Positions 32,786-43,438 of a stretch of DNA of 64,000 nucleotides are shown here, piece by piece. Source of the stretch: Sorex araneus (lineage: Eukaryota; Chordata; Mammalia; Eulipotyphla; Soricidae); the NCBI RefSeq assembly GCF_027595985.1, contig NC_073304.1, forward strand, positions 48,091,137 to 48,155,136, written 5' to 3'. The translations under genes and the position numbers were made by a program. The notes beneath the pieces were generated by a model that was not told the DNA's origin, ran no database searches, and saw only the letters and a list, made by a program, of their open reading frames with translations. Position 1 is the first letter of the stretch; every line of letters starts with the position of its first letter.

Positions 32786-32979
32786 CTAACTATCTTTTTT
32801 TGTATGTCATACGATTTCTTACAATTTGGAGCACTTCCTGAGTTATTAAAAAGACTCAAAGACTGTATTTTGTAGAAAGAGGTAGATGTTTTATTGAAAA
32901 GAAGCATATTCTGATTGTGAGACTAGTTTTAGCATCATAGGGATTTTTATCTGTTAGAGGAAGAGACAAACTACCTATT

Positions 32980-33590
32980 ATAATTATAACATATTATGGA
33001 AATAACCTAAATGTCCATCAATAAATAGATAAAGTAAAGTGATATATAATTATGTATACATAATGTATGTGTTATATATTTACAAAACAATGGAACTCAG
33101 TCATAAAAGAGAAGGAAATGCTATTATTTGAGATAACATGAATAAACCTTGATGATATTATTCTAAATGAAATAATTTATCCAAAGACAGATATTTGGTA
33201 TCACCTGTATGTGAATATAAAAAAAAATGCCCTGACAGAAATAGAGTTGAGAATGGTGTTGCCAGTATCTTGCAGGTGAGGGAAATGTGGAGATGTTGGT
33301 CAAGGGACACAAACTTTCAATTATGTGATAAACAGTTTGCATATTTGAAGTACAGTAGGGTGGCTCACTAATTATATATAATTGAAAGGTGTTAAGAGAA
33401 TAGACCTTAAATATTACCAACATACAGGCAAACACACACACATTTAGTTATATCAGGGTATGGAGATGCTAAGTCTATTAAGATAATCATTTTGCAGTTC
33501 ATATTAGTATTAAATAATCACAATGTACCCCTTAAAATATGTTGTCATAAGTCAATTATAACTCAATAATGCTGGGGAAATTTTAAGATA
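32980..33590 (+). repeat. Ancient L1MA/MB-type LINE 3' end, plus strand
   Basis: 'AATAACCTAAATGTCCATCAATAAATAGATAAA', 'ACAATGGAACTCAGTCATAAAAGAGAAGG', 'GATGTTGGTCAAGGGACACAAACTTTC', 'GTTAAGAGAATAGACCTTAAAT' and 'GTCAATTATAACTCAATAATGCTGGG' are successive landmarks of old eutherian L1 3' sequence. Confidence 0.88.
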
Positions 33591-33799
33591 AAGGTGCAAA
33601 CAACAAAATTAGATAAATAAAATGTTGAAAGTGCTATTCTATTTCAACTAGCATATGCTTGGACATTTCTTTTGAAAAAATACTACCACTGCAAAAGCAA
33701 TTGTTGTTTATTATGAAATATTTGATACTATAAAAATAAATAGAAGAAAAATACCATTGTAATTGAGTTCACTATTAAAATTTTATATACTACTACTCC

Positions 33800-34404
33800 T
33801 TTGATTCTGTTCAGACTGAAACCCTAGGTCATCGAAGCCCTAGCAAAACAGGGTGTTCAAACTCAACACATCAGGATCCTCCGTGAGCTGTATTACGAAT
33901 TCACTACCAGGATCTCACCATTCTACAAAGAAGTGATCATCGATGTAAAGAGAGGGATTTGGCAAGGCAACACCATTTCACTGAAACTCTTCAATGTCAC
34001 CCTCAAGAACATCATGCGAGGACTGGAATGGGAAGGAAAGGGAGTGAAGATAGATGGTTAGCAACTACACCAACTCCGCTTTGCTGATGACATCGTTCTC
34101 ATAACACCAAATATCAGCCAAACAGCACGAATGCTGGCTTATTTTGACCATGAATGTGGAAAGGTTGGACTGCAGGTGAACCTCATGAAGACAATATTCA
34201 TGAGAACTAGTTCCTGATATCCCATTTGCCCTCAATGGAACAAACATCTCCAATGCAGCAGTTATGTGTACATAGATCAAGAACTCAATGTGACAAATGA
34301 CCTAGCACCTGATCTATGCAGGAGGAAGAGAGCAGCGTGGAATGCCTTCAAGAGCGTCGAAGAAGTGGTTAAGAGGACAAAGACCCTCCGGCTTGGCACC
34401 CATC
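33800..34404 (+). pseudogene. RTE ORF remnant, reverse-transcriptase palm part
   Basis: Codes for decayed RT. Between motif A (33800, FDSV) and 'IEALAKQGVQ' (33831) the frame shifts by one base. From 33831 the frame runs through 'RELYYEF', 'GIWQGNTIS' (RT motif B region, normally RQGD-like, here W for R and N for D) to an in-frame TAG at 34059-34061. FADDIVLI follows at 34080, and a TGA occurs near 34217. Frame changes again before 34404. No functional product is possible. Confidence 0.85.
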
Positions 34405-34409
34405 TTTTT

Positions 34410-35072
34410 TTTTTTTTAAATTTATTTATTTTTAATTAGAGAATCACTGTGAGGGTACAGTTACAGATTTATACACTTTTGTGCTTATACTTCCCTCATA
34501 CAAAGTTTGGAACCCATCCCTTCACCAGTGCCCATTCTCCACCACCCGTAAACCCAGTGTCCCTCCCACCCTCCCCAATCCCATCTCCCCCCCACCCCAC
34601 CCTGCCACTGTGGCAAGGCATTCCCTTCTGTTTTCTCTCTCTAATTAGCTGTTGTGGTTTGCAATAAAGGTGTTGAGTGGCTGCTGTGCTCAGTCTCTAG
34701 CCCTCATTCAGCCCGCAACTCCCTTCCCCCACATGGCCTTCGACTACAATGTAGTTGGTGATCGCTTCTCTGAGTTGACCTTTCCCCGGAACGTGAGGCC
34801 AGCCTCGAAGCCATGGAGTCAACCTCCTGGTACTTATTTCTACAGTTCTTGGGTGTTAGTCTCCCACTCTGTTATTCTATATACCATAGATGAGTGCAAT
34901 CTTTCTATGTCTGTCTCTCTCTTTCTGACTCATTTCACTCAGCATGAAACTTTTCATGCCCATCCACTTGACTACAAAATTCTTGACCTCCTTTTTTCTA
35001 ACAGCTGCATAGTATTCCATTGTATAGATGTACCAAAGCTTCCTCAACCAGTCATCCGTTCTGGGGCATTCG
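34410..35072 (-). mobile_element. 5'-truncated shrew L1 inserted in the RTE LINE, minus strand
   Basis: On the minus strand it opens in L1 ORF2 C-terminal coding sequence: 'WYIYTMEYYAAVRKKEV' (about 35027-34977) and 'MSQKERDRHRKIALIYGI' up to a stop at 34877-34879. The 3' UTR follows, with a G-rich tract (complement at 34560-34605), 'GGGCACTGGTGAAGGGATGG' and a poly(A) tail (T13 at 34405-34417). Perfect 15-bp TSD GGCACCCATCTTTTT at 34395-34409 and 35073-35087. The ORF2 end here is less decayed than at 9460-9977. Confidence 0.93.
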
Positions 35073-35087
35073 GGCACCCATCTTTTT

Positions 35088-35577
35088 GATTCCACCATTC
35101 TTTCTGCACTAACATATGCCTCAGAGACCTGGGCCCTACAAAAGCAGGATGAGAACGCTATTCGGGTATCCCAAAGAGGAATTGAAAGAGCTGTGCTTAG
35201 AGTATCACATTTTACTCAAGTGAGAGAAGGAATCCAGAGTTCCGACCTCTGTCGACAATCAAAAATCAGGGATGCTGTCTCGTTTGCCAAAGTATCGAAA
35301 ATCAGATGGGCCGGACATATAATGTGATTTAGAGATGACCACTGGATTAGAGCTGTTACCGACAGGACTCCACAGGACATCAAAAGACTGCGTGGCCACC
35401 CACTTACGAGATGGTCAGACTTCTTCGTCAAAACCCTCAACAAATGGTTTGAACTCTTCCTGTTCCTGGAGTGAGCAGATGCTATTGGGCTATTGGGCTA
35501 CGCTAGCATGTGACAGGGACAAATGGAGACGTTACTGGCTCCCGCTCAAGCAAATCAAAGATCAACGGGATGACTAG
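35088..35577 (+). pseudogene. RTE ORF remnant, C-terminal part
   Basis: Continues the ORF after the L1: one frame from 35028 carries 'FDSTILSALTYASETWALQ' to 'SKIRWAGHIM' and a stop at about 35325. A second frame carries the terminal part to a TAG at 35575-35577. The last ~60 bp (about 35518-35577) are the segment shared with the RTE-tailed SINEs. 'GGGCTATT' is tandemly repeated at about 35486-35500. Confidence 0.85.
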
Positions 35578-35709
35578 TGACAAGTGATACTACTACTCAG
35601 GTTATTCTATGCATTTCTAATTGTTCAGCATTAGTTGTCACATAAGACTTTATGTCATTTTTTTCCCCATTTTATGTCATCATATAAATGATCAGTGCAT
35701 CTTATAGCC

Positions 35710-35968
35710 TAGTTCTCCCTCTCGGAGAACCTGGTAAGCTACCTAGAGTATCCTGCCCACATGCAAGAGCCTCGCAAACTCCCCATGGCATATTCATATG
35801 CCAAAACCAGTAACAATGATGGGTCTCATTCTCCTGACCCTGAAAGAGCCTCCATTGTGGCACCATTAGAAAGGAAGAGTAAAGGGAAGCTTTTAAAATC
35901 TCAAGGCTATGACGAATGGAGCCATTACTGAGACCGCTCAAGAAATCCGACGATCAACAGGATCAACA
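35710..35968 (+). repeat. RTE-tailed SINE, plus strand, head missing, longest body
   Basis: 'CTCTCGGAGAACCTGGTAAGC', 'TATCCTGCCCACATGC', 'CCCCATGGCATATTCATATGCC' are the family middle. About 100 bp follow ('CCTGACCCTGAAAGAGCC', 'GGAAGAGTAAAGGGAAGC') that the shorter copies lack, then the RTE-like end 'ACGAATGGAGCCATTACTGAG', 'CGATCAACAGG'. Confidence 0.75.
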
Positions 35969-35991
35969 GAATGATGATGATGATGATATAA
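35969..35991. repeat. (GAT)n tail of the preceding SINE
   Basis: GAT triplets starting right at the SINE's 3' end, as tandem tails do in this family. Confidence 0.8.
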
Positions 35992-36119
35992 ATGATGTCA
36001 TTTCCATCTGTGATTATATGATTTTCATAAGCACAACTTTTTATAGATGCATAATAGAGCACCAAGTAATACAATGGCACTCAGTTGAGGGAATTCTAAA
36101 AGAGTGATATTCAATTGAT

Positions 36120-36240
36120 TTTTTTAAAGCTATTCCCAGTGATACTTGAGTGTCACTCTTGGTGGTGTTCAGGGATTGTGCAGAGTGTGGGGTTTCTGCA
36201 TGCAAAGCATGTACTTCAGCTTTGTGAGCCATTTTCTCTG
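36120..36240 (-). repeat. Old tRNA-derived SINE fragment, minus strand
   Basis: 'TATTCCCAGTGATACTTGAG', 'TCACTCTTGGTGGTGTTCAGGG', 'CTGCATGCAAAGCATGTACTTCAG' match the older SINE consensus in reverse complement. Confidence 0.55.
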
Positions 36241-36614
36241 ATGGAATGATATTTAAAGGCATGAAATCCAGCAATCTGTAAGGTAGCATTAGCAGCTCAA
36301 AGTTAAAGACCTCAAAGATCAGTTGTCTGTCTCATAGTATGGACCTTAGACTAGCAGCACTGACATCACTGTGAATTTGAAAGCAAATCTGACTTTTGGG
36401 CCCTATCCCAGAATGCTATATTTGAATCTACAGCTTAATTGGATCCCAGGCGATTCATGTGCATGCTAACATATAAGGTGGTGACTAAAAATGGTGACTT
36501 GAACCTTGACTGCGCTTCAGAATCAGGCAGGATTATCTTCAAAATCCTGACTTTCAGGTCACACTTGATTGTACAAGAATCTCTAGGACTATAACTCAAG
36601 CATAATTTCTAATC
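36241..36614. other. No gene seen
   Basis: Unique-looking sequence without supported features. Confidence 0.5.
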
Positions 36615-36758
36615 TTTTATTTTGTTTTTGGATCACACTTTATGGTGCTCACAGGTCACTCTTAGAAGTGCTCAGGAGACTGTATAATACCGGAGATTGA
36701 ACCAAGGTCTTCTGTATGCAAAGCATGTGCTCAGGCCCTGAGCAATCTCTCTGATCCC
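36615..36758 (-). repeat. Old tRNA-derived SINE, minus strand
   Basis: 'TTTTGGATCACACTTTATGGTGCTC', 'GGAGATTGAACCAAGG', 'TGCAAAGCATGTGCTCAGGCCC' and 'GCAATCTCTCTGATCCC'. Confidence 0.72.
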
Positions 36759-36965
36759 TGCATCAGTATTTTTAATGAAGCCTTGATGGTTAAGTGTACT
36801 TAAAATCTATAGAAGAAGAAAGTAAGCCTCCACTGTAAATTGATTACATGTTTAAGCAATCCTCTTTCTAATGTTGGAGTTCATTTAGCCAGGTCGATCA
36901 AAGAATTTCTGTGGAAAATTCTATCGAAACCACAACAAGCCTATATTATTTTATGAAAATAAATT

Positions 36966-37139
36966 TTTCTTTTTGCTTTTTAGGTCAACCTGGCATTGCA
37001 CAGGGGTTACTCCTGGCTTATGCACTCAGGAATTACTCCTAGCCGTGCTCGAGGGACCATATGGGATACTCGGAATTGAACCCAGGTCAGCTGCGTGCAA
37101 GGCAAACACCCTACCTGCTGTGCTATCGCTCCAGCCCCC
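36966..37139 (-). repeat. SOR SINE, full-length, minus strand
   Basis: 'CTTTTTGCTTTTTAGGTCAACC' to 'GCTATCGCTCCAGCCCCC', near full identity to the young copy apart from a 2-bp loss in 'GGTCAACC' for GGTCACACC. AAATTT lies on both flanks. Confidence 0.93.
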
Positions 37140-37164
37140 AAAATTTAATTGTTAATGTTCCCCA

Positions 37165-37345
37165 TTTCTGAGGTCAGAAACATAGTTTAGTGAGAAGGGT
37201 GCTTCCTTTGCTTGTTGAAGATCTGTACTCAATTCTTAGTACCCCATAAGGTCCCCTGAGACTGCCAGGAGTGATCTGTGAGCCTAGATCAGGAGTGTAT
37301 GCAGTGCACAGCAGAGTACAGCCCCTAAACCAAGGAAAAAACTAA
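37165..37345 (+). repeat. Old tRNA-derived SINE, plus strand
   Basis: 'AACATAGTTTAGTGAGAAGGGTGC', 'GATCTGTACTCAATTCTTAGTACCCC', 'GCCAGGAGTGATCTGTGAGCC' and an A-rich tail 'ATAAATAAAATAAAA' reaching 37363. Confidence 0.65.
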
Positions 37346-37363
37346 AATAAATAAAATAAAATT

Positions 37364-38012
37364 TCCCATTTCTATTTTTCTTTCTGTCTCTTTCTGGCCT
37401 TCTTGTTTTCTTTCACCCAAGAGATTTCTGCTCATGATCTTTTCTGGGATCATGTTCTAGAACCACAAGAGTGAGTTTCCCATGACACAGAGCTGAGAAA
37501 CAAAGCCAAAGAAACGATTACTTGACTTCCTCTTAATTATTTATTTTGACCTTCCACAACCTCCCACCTTCAACCTCCAAACATAGTGAATCAATGTGTT
37601 TGTGATACATGCCTGTGTTTCAATGTGATGGATTTATGAACTTTCTACATAATGCCACAACCAGAGGTTGGCAGAAAAGTCAAAGTCACAATCATAAACT
37701 ATTTTCCCTTATTTTCTTTTCATGAACTGCTCACCTAAATAAACAAACCCCTGAGTTAACTTGGAAGGAAGTCTTTGAACTCCTTGTCTTTGGAGCATTT
37801 AACCATTTTTTTACCCTTGACAAATATATACTTTTCCAAAACTAGAACACAACATTGTGTTCCCCCTTTCCATAAACCAACATACTAGATTGTATTCTGA
37901 GTATTTTCACTTTTGTCAAAGAAATGAAAATGAAACAGAGGGCACATGGCATCACACTTGGACAATTAAAAAAAGATTCATTTTTAATACCAGATTTCTG
38001 GCTTTTAGTCCT
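37364..38012. other. No gene seen
   Basis: AT-rich unique-looking sequence. Confidence 0.5.
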
Positions 38013-38027
38013 TATGGTTCTAATTTT

Positions 38028-38861
38028 ATTTACTTATTTATTTATTTAGTTATTATTTTAATTTTAATTTCATTGAATCACTGTGAAAAAAGTTACCAAG
38101 CTTTCAGGTTTAAGTCTCAGTCATATAATGATCAAACCCCCATCCCTTCACCAGTGCACATGTTCCAACACCAAGAAACCCAATATACCCCCCTCTCACA
38201 CCCCCCCACCTGAGTGGCTAATGATCTTCATTTTATTCTCTCTAAACTTTGAATACATTCAATATTTCAACAGAGAACTCACTATTATTATTTGTAATTT
38301 ACCCCCAACAATCAAACCTGCTGAAAAGGCATCATTTGATAATTTGTTCTCCATTGCTGAGAATGAAGATTATATGAGCTCTTTGATTTGGATTTCTGAT
38401 ATTTTAGCTCAGTTCACAGTCTAGATGCATTTCTATGAGAAGCCACTGGGTGCCAAAATGGGTTAGTAGACCTCCTGGATCATAGTCTTTAAGGTGCAGA
38501 AGGGCCATTCCGTGCAGGGCTGCTTCAGATCTCATCTGGGCAGAGAGTGCGCTGGTAACACCCCCATCCCATGATCTCCTGCGAGCCACGTCACTGCAAA
38601 CTCATATCTCTGGGTTGTGAGTTCTAAAAGATGGCGCTCACCACATGGGTGCTGCTACCGCCGCTGCCATCTCCCCCGCAGAAAGAAAGGGTTGAGAGAA
38701 AAAATCCTTTCCCCCTTCCCGGGTGGCATGGGGTTGTAGCTCAGTTCACAGTCTAGATGAATTTCTATAAGAAGCCACTGGGTGCCAAAATGGGTTAGTA
38801 GACCTCCTGGATCATAGTCTTTAAGGCGCAGAGGGGCTGTTTTGTGCACGGCTGCTCTGGA
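38028..38861 (-). mobile_element. Composite L1-tailed non-autonomous retroposon, copy B, full unit with TSD
   Basis: Perfect 15-bp TSD TATGGTTCTAATTTT at 38013-38027 and 38862-38876 defines an 834-bp unit. On the minus strand the order is: a 125-bp module (38861-38737), a CpG-containing GC-rich spacer of about 207 bp, the same 125-bp module again (38529-38405, period 332 bp), a unique stretch of about 210 bp, then about 140 bp matching the 3' end of shrew L1, with an A-rich tail. The spacer has GATGGCGC/GATGGCAGCGGC motifs recalling YY1-type sites in L1 promoters (inference). The module is open in one frame in both copies, but no protein family is recognisable. Confidence 0.88.
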
Positions 38862-38876
38862 TATGGTTCTAATTTT

Positions 38877-39764
38877 TTTTAAGACCCAAGCTCTATTCAA
38901 AATTTGTTTTAAACTTCAATATTTACTTGAAGAGTTTGCATTTTAAACTTTTGACTCTGAGTAGTTCCAAAAAATGTTAAAAAGATGTCTAGCTACTAAT
39001 GTTCAAGGAATATAAGTACCAATCTCTGGCTCCCTTGACAATCACTAAACACTAAAGGTGCTTAAAGGGTATAAAAGAACATGGAATGGTGGGTACACAT
39101 CTCAGAATTTTCTGGAAGACAGGAAGTGACTAGAAGAATGGGAACCCACAGGAAGAGAGCTCTCCTCCACTGAAGACTTGAGGTGAAGGGCTGGCTGCCC
39201 AGGTACTGAGTCTCTGTGTTGGTCATGAGCCGAATGACCAATGTGAGGACATGTCAGTCAGAGCTCTCACAAAACTATTCATCTCATCTGCCGCAGAAAC
39301 CTGTAGTGGGATGTAGACATGTGAAACTTCCACCAGCAGTTGACACAACACTGGTGGCTGGAAGTGGGAAATCCAGGGCTTCATCTTATGTGACTTTCCT
39401 GTTCACACTTTTCAGGCACTTCTCTGCTGATGCTGGGGGACAAGAATAGTTTTAGATCCCTTAAGCCTGAAATGATGTATGCAGGCATTTTGAGGGGAGG
39501 TAAGCAAGTCCATGATTCTTATCCTAGTTTCAAAAAGTCCCTGGTAAGTGTTTAAGAGCCACATGCACTAATCCTGAACATGACAGATGAAACTCTGCAC
39601 AGGCAAGGCCGACCAACCTCTATGAAGCCTCACTCATCTCCTGCCAGGGCCTCCCCTCCCTCCCCTGTCAGTGAACACAAGGTTCCAGCAAGAGAACTGC
39701 TCAGAATCTCAAACAGGCCATAAGCCCTTTAATTCCTCATTGATTGAATACACGCCTTTCTTCT
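38877..39764. other. No gene seen
   Basis: Unique-looking sequence. A TATA-like 'GGGTATAAAAG' lies at 39068-39078 but nothing transcribed is evident downstream. Confidence 0.45.
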
Positions 39765-39985
39765 GCCAGGAATGTTATTCCCCCTTTGCCACTTCCTCAG
39801 TCCCTTCCTTGCCCAATAAATTACCCTTTATCCTTTAAGACTCAGCAATAAAATCTCTTCTGTTGGGGCCCTCTTCTCCTTCCTCCTTCACAACTGATTT
39901 CTCAATGGTTTCCTGATTGATCCATACCCCTGTGAGGGTAGAGCTGACCCTTGGGGGATTGCTTGTGTGGCTGCTCATCAATAAA
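39765..39985 (+). repeat. Likely L2 3'-end fragment
   Basis: 'CAGGAATGTTATTCCCCCTTTGCC', 'CCTTTATCCTTTAAGACTCAGC' and 'GGGGCCCTCTTCTCC' echo the L2 sequence (tcctttaagactcagctcaaatgtcacctcctc). Confidence 0.55.
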
Positions 39986-40232
39986 CTCTCCAAATGCAGT
40001 CCATACCTGACCATCACCACCCCAAACCATAGCTTGCAATAGCAAACAATGCTATAGATGCCAGGAAGGGGAGGAGGAGGGAATGATCACATGCTTGGTC
40101 ACTGTCTCCTCAGATCTTAAGAACTTGACCCAGTGAGGCTGGGCTATATATAACCAGCTTTCCTCATTTTGCATAGTAGAATATGTCTAAATGTAGTGCA
40201 AATGGACATCCCAGGCTGATTTCTATACACTT

Positions 40233-40234
<2 letters not shown>
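39986..40234. other. No gene seen
   Basis: Short unique-looking stretch. Confidence 0.5.

Positions 40235-40278
<44 letters not shown>
40235..40278. repeat. (TA)n microsatellite
   Basis: Uninterrupted TA run of about 43 bp. The long minus- and plus-strand frames reading through it (Tyr-Ile repeats) are artefacts. Confidence 0.96.
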
Positions 40279-40281
<3 letters not shown>

Positions 40282-41094
40282 ACTTTCAGGGGCTCTTTTA
40301 TCATATTCAATAGGCATGATTTCCACATAGAACCTGATTTTGAACTTTTCAGAAATTGTACAGGAACAGAATGTGAATGAAAAGGGGGAAAATTGTGTAT
40401 TCTCAGTCCCCCACAACTATACCATGGAAAAATGTTAAGTCCAATGTTCTACTGTTGACGGGCGAGAAAAGCCCACTTTAAAACACACTCTAGTACCTGT
40501 TCTCCATACCTTTTAAGAACAGAGAAAAGAGAACAATCTGAACAAAAAGACGATTTAGACTTTTTTTAATGGCAGGTATGGAAGAGAGAGTTGGAGAAAT
40601 CTCAGAAGTAGAGAAGTCACTGCAAGGCTGGCGTGCCTGTCCCTTCTCGAGCCAGCCTTGAACATTCATTAGACTGCCCTCTCGGACCTGCTTTTCTGTT
40701 TTTGATGCCTAGCTCTTTTCAGAGCTGGAACTCTTGTTTCCTATTATTCATCAGAGTGCTTGTACAGACTAGGCATTTGCGTGTATGTGTTGAGTGAGCA
40801 ATGGCATAGATGGGGGGAAAGTAAAATTCAGCTGGGCTTAAGGTTGGTAGAACGTTCTGTAGGAGCTGGCTCTGAGGTTTGAGGAATAGGTGAGTGAGGA
40901 CAAGTCACAGGTAGGAACCCCGAAGGCAGGTCCAGACTGGAAAAGCACATTGATTCTAACAGGTTGCTATCAGCAAGCTTGCCAGGTGAGGAAAAGGGTG
41001 ATTCTCTGGGCCAGAGTCAGTAGGAGAACCACTGAGGATTCTAAGAAAAGGAAGTGGTGAGAGAGTTCTTTCAGCTATTACTACTTGAGGCATC
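40279..41094. other. No gene seen
   Basis: Unique-looking sequence. Confidence 0.5.
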
Positions 41095-41200
41095 ATGACA
41101 TGGCAGGCAATTTTTATATATTCTTTCCCTTAAGTTTCATAAAACTTCATAGTTGTATCATGTTTTATGTCCATTTTCTGGATGAAAAGAATAAGGCGTA
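41095..41200 (-). repeat. MIR fragment, minus strand
   Basis: 'GTTTCATAAAACTTCATAGTTGTATCATGTTTTATGTCCATTTTCTGGATGAAAAGAATAAGGC' follows the complement of the MIR core. Confidence 0.5.
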
Positions 41201-41764
41201 CTGACTATTGATACCTCAATCAACATTCTGGAGCATATATTTAAGGAAATATAGATCTGGGGAGGAAAATAGGTCTGTCCATGTCTGCCTCATTCTCATT
41301 CTCGGTCAGTCTTCCTGGCAGAGGCTCCTGTTGCCACGGTGGGCACAGCTGGAAGCTCGAGTGCTCCCTAGAAGCACTTCGTGGGCCTGGAACCACCAGG
41401 AGGCTCCTAACTGGTTTATTCCCCAGATGACCACAGTTTCCCTTTCCCAGAAAGTACTGTGTGGGAGAGAGCAAATAGCTAGGTTTGAGGCATAATGGGT
41501 TTCTTCTTTTTTGTGTTCCTGGATTTGATGCTCAGAAAATTGCCCAGTAGCTCAAATAATTATAGTAAGATGACTCTTCTTCCTTTACATGGCCACAGCA
41601 GACAGGCAGGAACCCAGAGACATTGTAAAGTAAGATGGGAAGAGGCTGGAGCCCAGAATCTGGAAGTTCACCCAGAACCACAAGCACAGCGTGGCACTTG
41701 AAAAAATGGGGGAAGGGGGCTTCCTTCTGGAAGGTCAGTAACCAGTTTAGTATAAAATATCACT
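41201..41764. other. No gene seen
   Basis: A 95-codon plus frame at 41208-41495 has an overlapping minus frame and no recognisable domain. Confidence 0.45.
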
Positions 41765-41952
41765 TGGGGCAGGAGAGATAGTACAGGGATTAAGGAACTA
41801 GCCTGGCATGTGGATGAGTACAGTTATATCCCCAGTACCACACGTGATCCCTGGAGCAGCACCAGGACTGGTCACTGAGCTCAGAGCCAGGAGTGAGCCC
41901 TGAACACTGTCAGGTATAGTCCTTCTACCCCGCCCACTCCCCACCCCCAATA
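41765..41952 (+). repeat. Old tRNA-derived SINE, plus strand
   Basis: 'GGGGCAGGAGAGATAGTACAGGG', 'ATATCCCCAGTACC', 'CTCAGAGCCAGGAGTGAGCCCTGAACACTG' and a CCCCAATAAAA end. Confidence 0.8.
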
Positions 41953-42078
41953 AAATCATCAAGTTAAACCTTCCTTTGTTCTCCCCCCTCTCTTCAATTT
42001 CAATCTTTCCACCTTTCAGGATTCATTTCAGAGACTCGATCTTGGGTCAATAGGAATTTCATAGATTATACTGGTGGA

Positions 42079-42190
42079 ATGTGTTTGTATGTCAGTGCTT
42101 ATGTGTCTAGCTGTGTGACTGTGTATGCATGTATATATTTGTGAATGTTTTGATGTGCATGTTACTGTGTGTGTGTGCATGTGTGTGTAG
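42079..42190. repeat. Degenerate GT-rich repeat
   Basis: Irregular TGTG/TATG sequence with a short (GT)n at 42166-42188. Confidence 0.7.
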
Positions 42191-42402
42191 GGAGAATATT
42201 TCTTTTCTAACTCATGAATCCAAGGAGCTATTACCAAGAGGTGAAAAACCTGATGCTAGAGGCTTGACTCCTCTGCAGAGGACCTCCAGGCATCTCCCTG
42301 GGACATGCAAGTATGGTGGAGGATGGTTCTCTCTCACCTCACAGGGAACACACTTTCCATAATCTCTGGAAATGGTGCAATCTCACTTCAGACTTTACTA
42401 GT

Positions 42403-42572
42403 GATTTTGTTTGTTTGTTTTGGAGTCATATTCAGAGATACTCAGGGCTTACTCCTAGCTCAGGGATAACTTCTGTCAGGTTGAGGGGACCAAATGGGGT
42501 GCTGGAATTGAACCCAGGTCAGCCATGTACAAGATAAATACTCCACCTACTGTACTATCTCTCCAGCCCACT
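42403..42572 (-). repeat. Old tRNA-derived SINE, minus strand
   Basis: TTTG-repeat start, 'GGAGTCATATTCAGAGATACTCAGGG', 'GGAATTGAACCCAGGTCAGCC' and 'TACTATCTCTCCAGCCC'. Confidence 0.85.
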
Positions 42573-43438
42573 TTATCAGTGATTTTTCAATTAATACACC
42601 AATTTCTGTGACCCCCCAGGGACAGTAACATAGTACCTGACTGATGAATAGTCACCCTTGAGTTGGTCATAATCTCCAGTTTCAGCAGTGGGAAAGACTT
42701 AATACACCCTGGAACACAAAGATTCTAGTTATTTACACTTCTCTCATCTTCATCCCCTTTACAGAAAAATAAACTCCTAGGAATCTTAGTGTCTTCCCTT
42801 CCAACAAATCTTCTCTTTAACCCCTCCTCTATTTTCTTGAATGTTTTTTGATCTATTCTCCTAATTTATCATTAGAATTTGAGTGATTCTTTTGATTCCT
42901 GGTCCAATAACATTAATAGTATAATAATTCCATTAAAATAAGTTGTTATAACAATTTTGAGTGTCTAAACATTCCTCGTATGATCATTACTTAAGCTGGA
43001 AAGACTACTAGACAAACAAATAATAGATTGTCAATATTTCTCTGTCTCTATAAGCCTACCATGAGTGTCTATAAGTTGTTCTGCATTCAATTGTGTCTTA
43101 CAGTCTGCTGCTTTTAACATTTGAGACATTCAAAATTATTGGAATAAGAGGCAAAGGACAAATACCAGATGATCCCACTTACCTGTGGTGTATTTAGAGA
43201 TCAATATAAGGAATAGACCATGTTGAATGATGGCGCATCCTTAGCCTTGGAGCTGAGATTACCAAGCAGTGGGGAGGGTAGAAGAGAATGATTAGGTGGA
43301 CTGGAAGTAAAACAAGGATATTGCTAGAGGATATTAGGCACCTTGGTGGTGGTGAATGTGCAATAGCTTTGTATGTCAAAGTCATCAATGTTAACACTAT
43401 TAGAATCATGTTACCTAAATTACAAAAAAGTGTTTTCA
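42573..43438. other. No gene seen
   Basis: AT-rich unique-looking sequence. Confidence 0.5.

Larger units (their letters stand above)
33799..35586 (+). mobile_element. RTE-clade LINE, 5'-truncated, plus strand, interrupted by L1
   Basis: A retrotransposon fragment beginning at reverse-transcriptase motif A (FDSV, 33800) and running to the 3' terminus. The RT catalytic box FADDIVLI lies at 34080-34103. Downstream residues include 'CRRKRAAWNAFKSVEEVV', then, after the L1, 'ALTYASETWALQKQDENAI', 'RWAGHIM' and a terminal 'KWRRYWLPLKQIKDQRDD'. It ends about 9 bp after its stop codon without poly(A), typical of RTE LINEs. A 12-bp TSD ATACTACTACTC at 33787-33798 and 35587-35598 fixes both ends. This is a non-viral retrotransposon; BovB is the best-known mammalian relative. 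Confidence 0.9.

Noticed and set aside
38404..38900. Two frames sharing 'LKDYDPGGLLTHFGTQWLL'
   Set aside because: They are the duplicated 125-bp module of the composite element; no coding evidence beyond the repeat itself.
39068..39120. TATA-like promoter 'GGGTATAAAAG'
   Set aside because: A single short motif in AT-rich DNA with no downstream exon, CpG island or gene.
40144..40416. Frames on both strands with Tyr-Ile repeats
   Set aside because: Translation of the (TA)n microsatellite.
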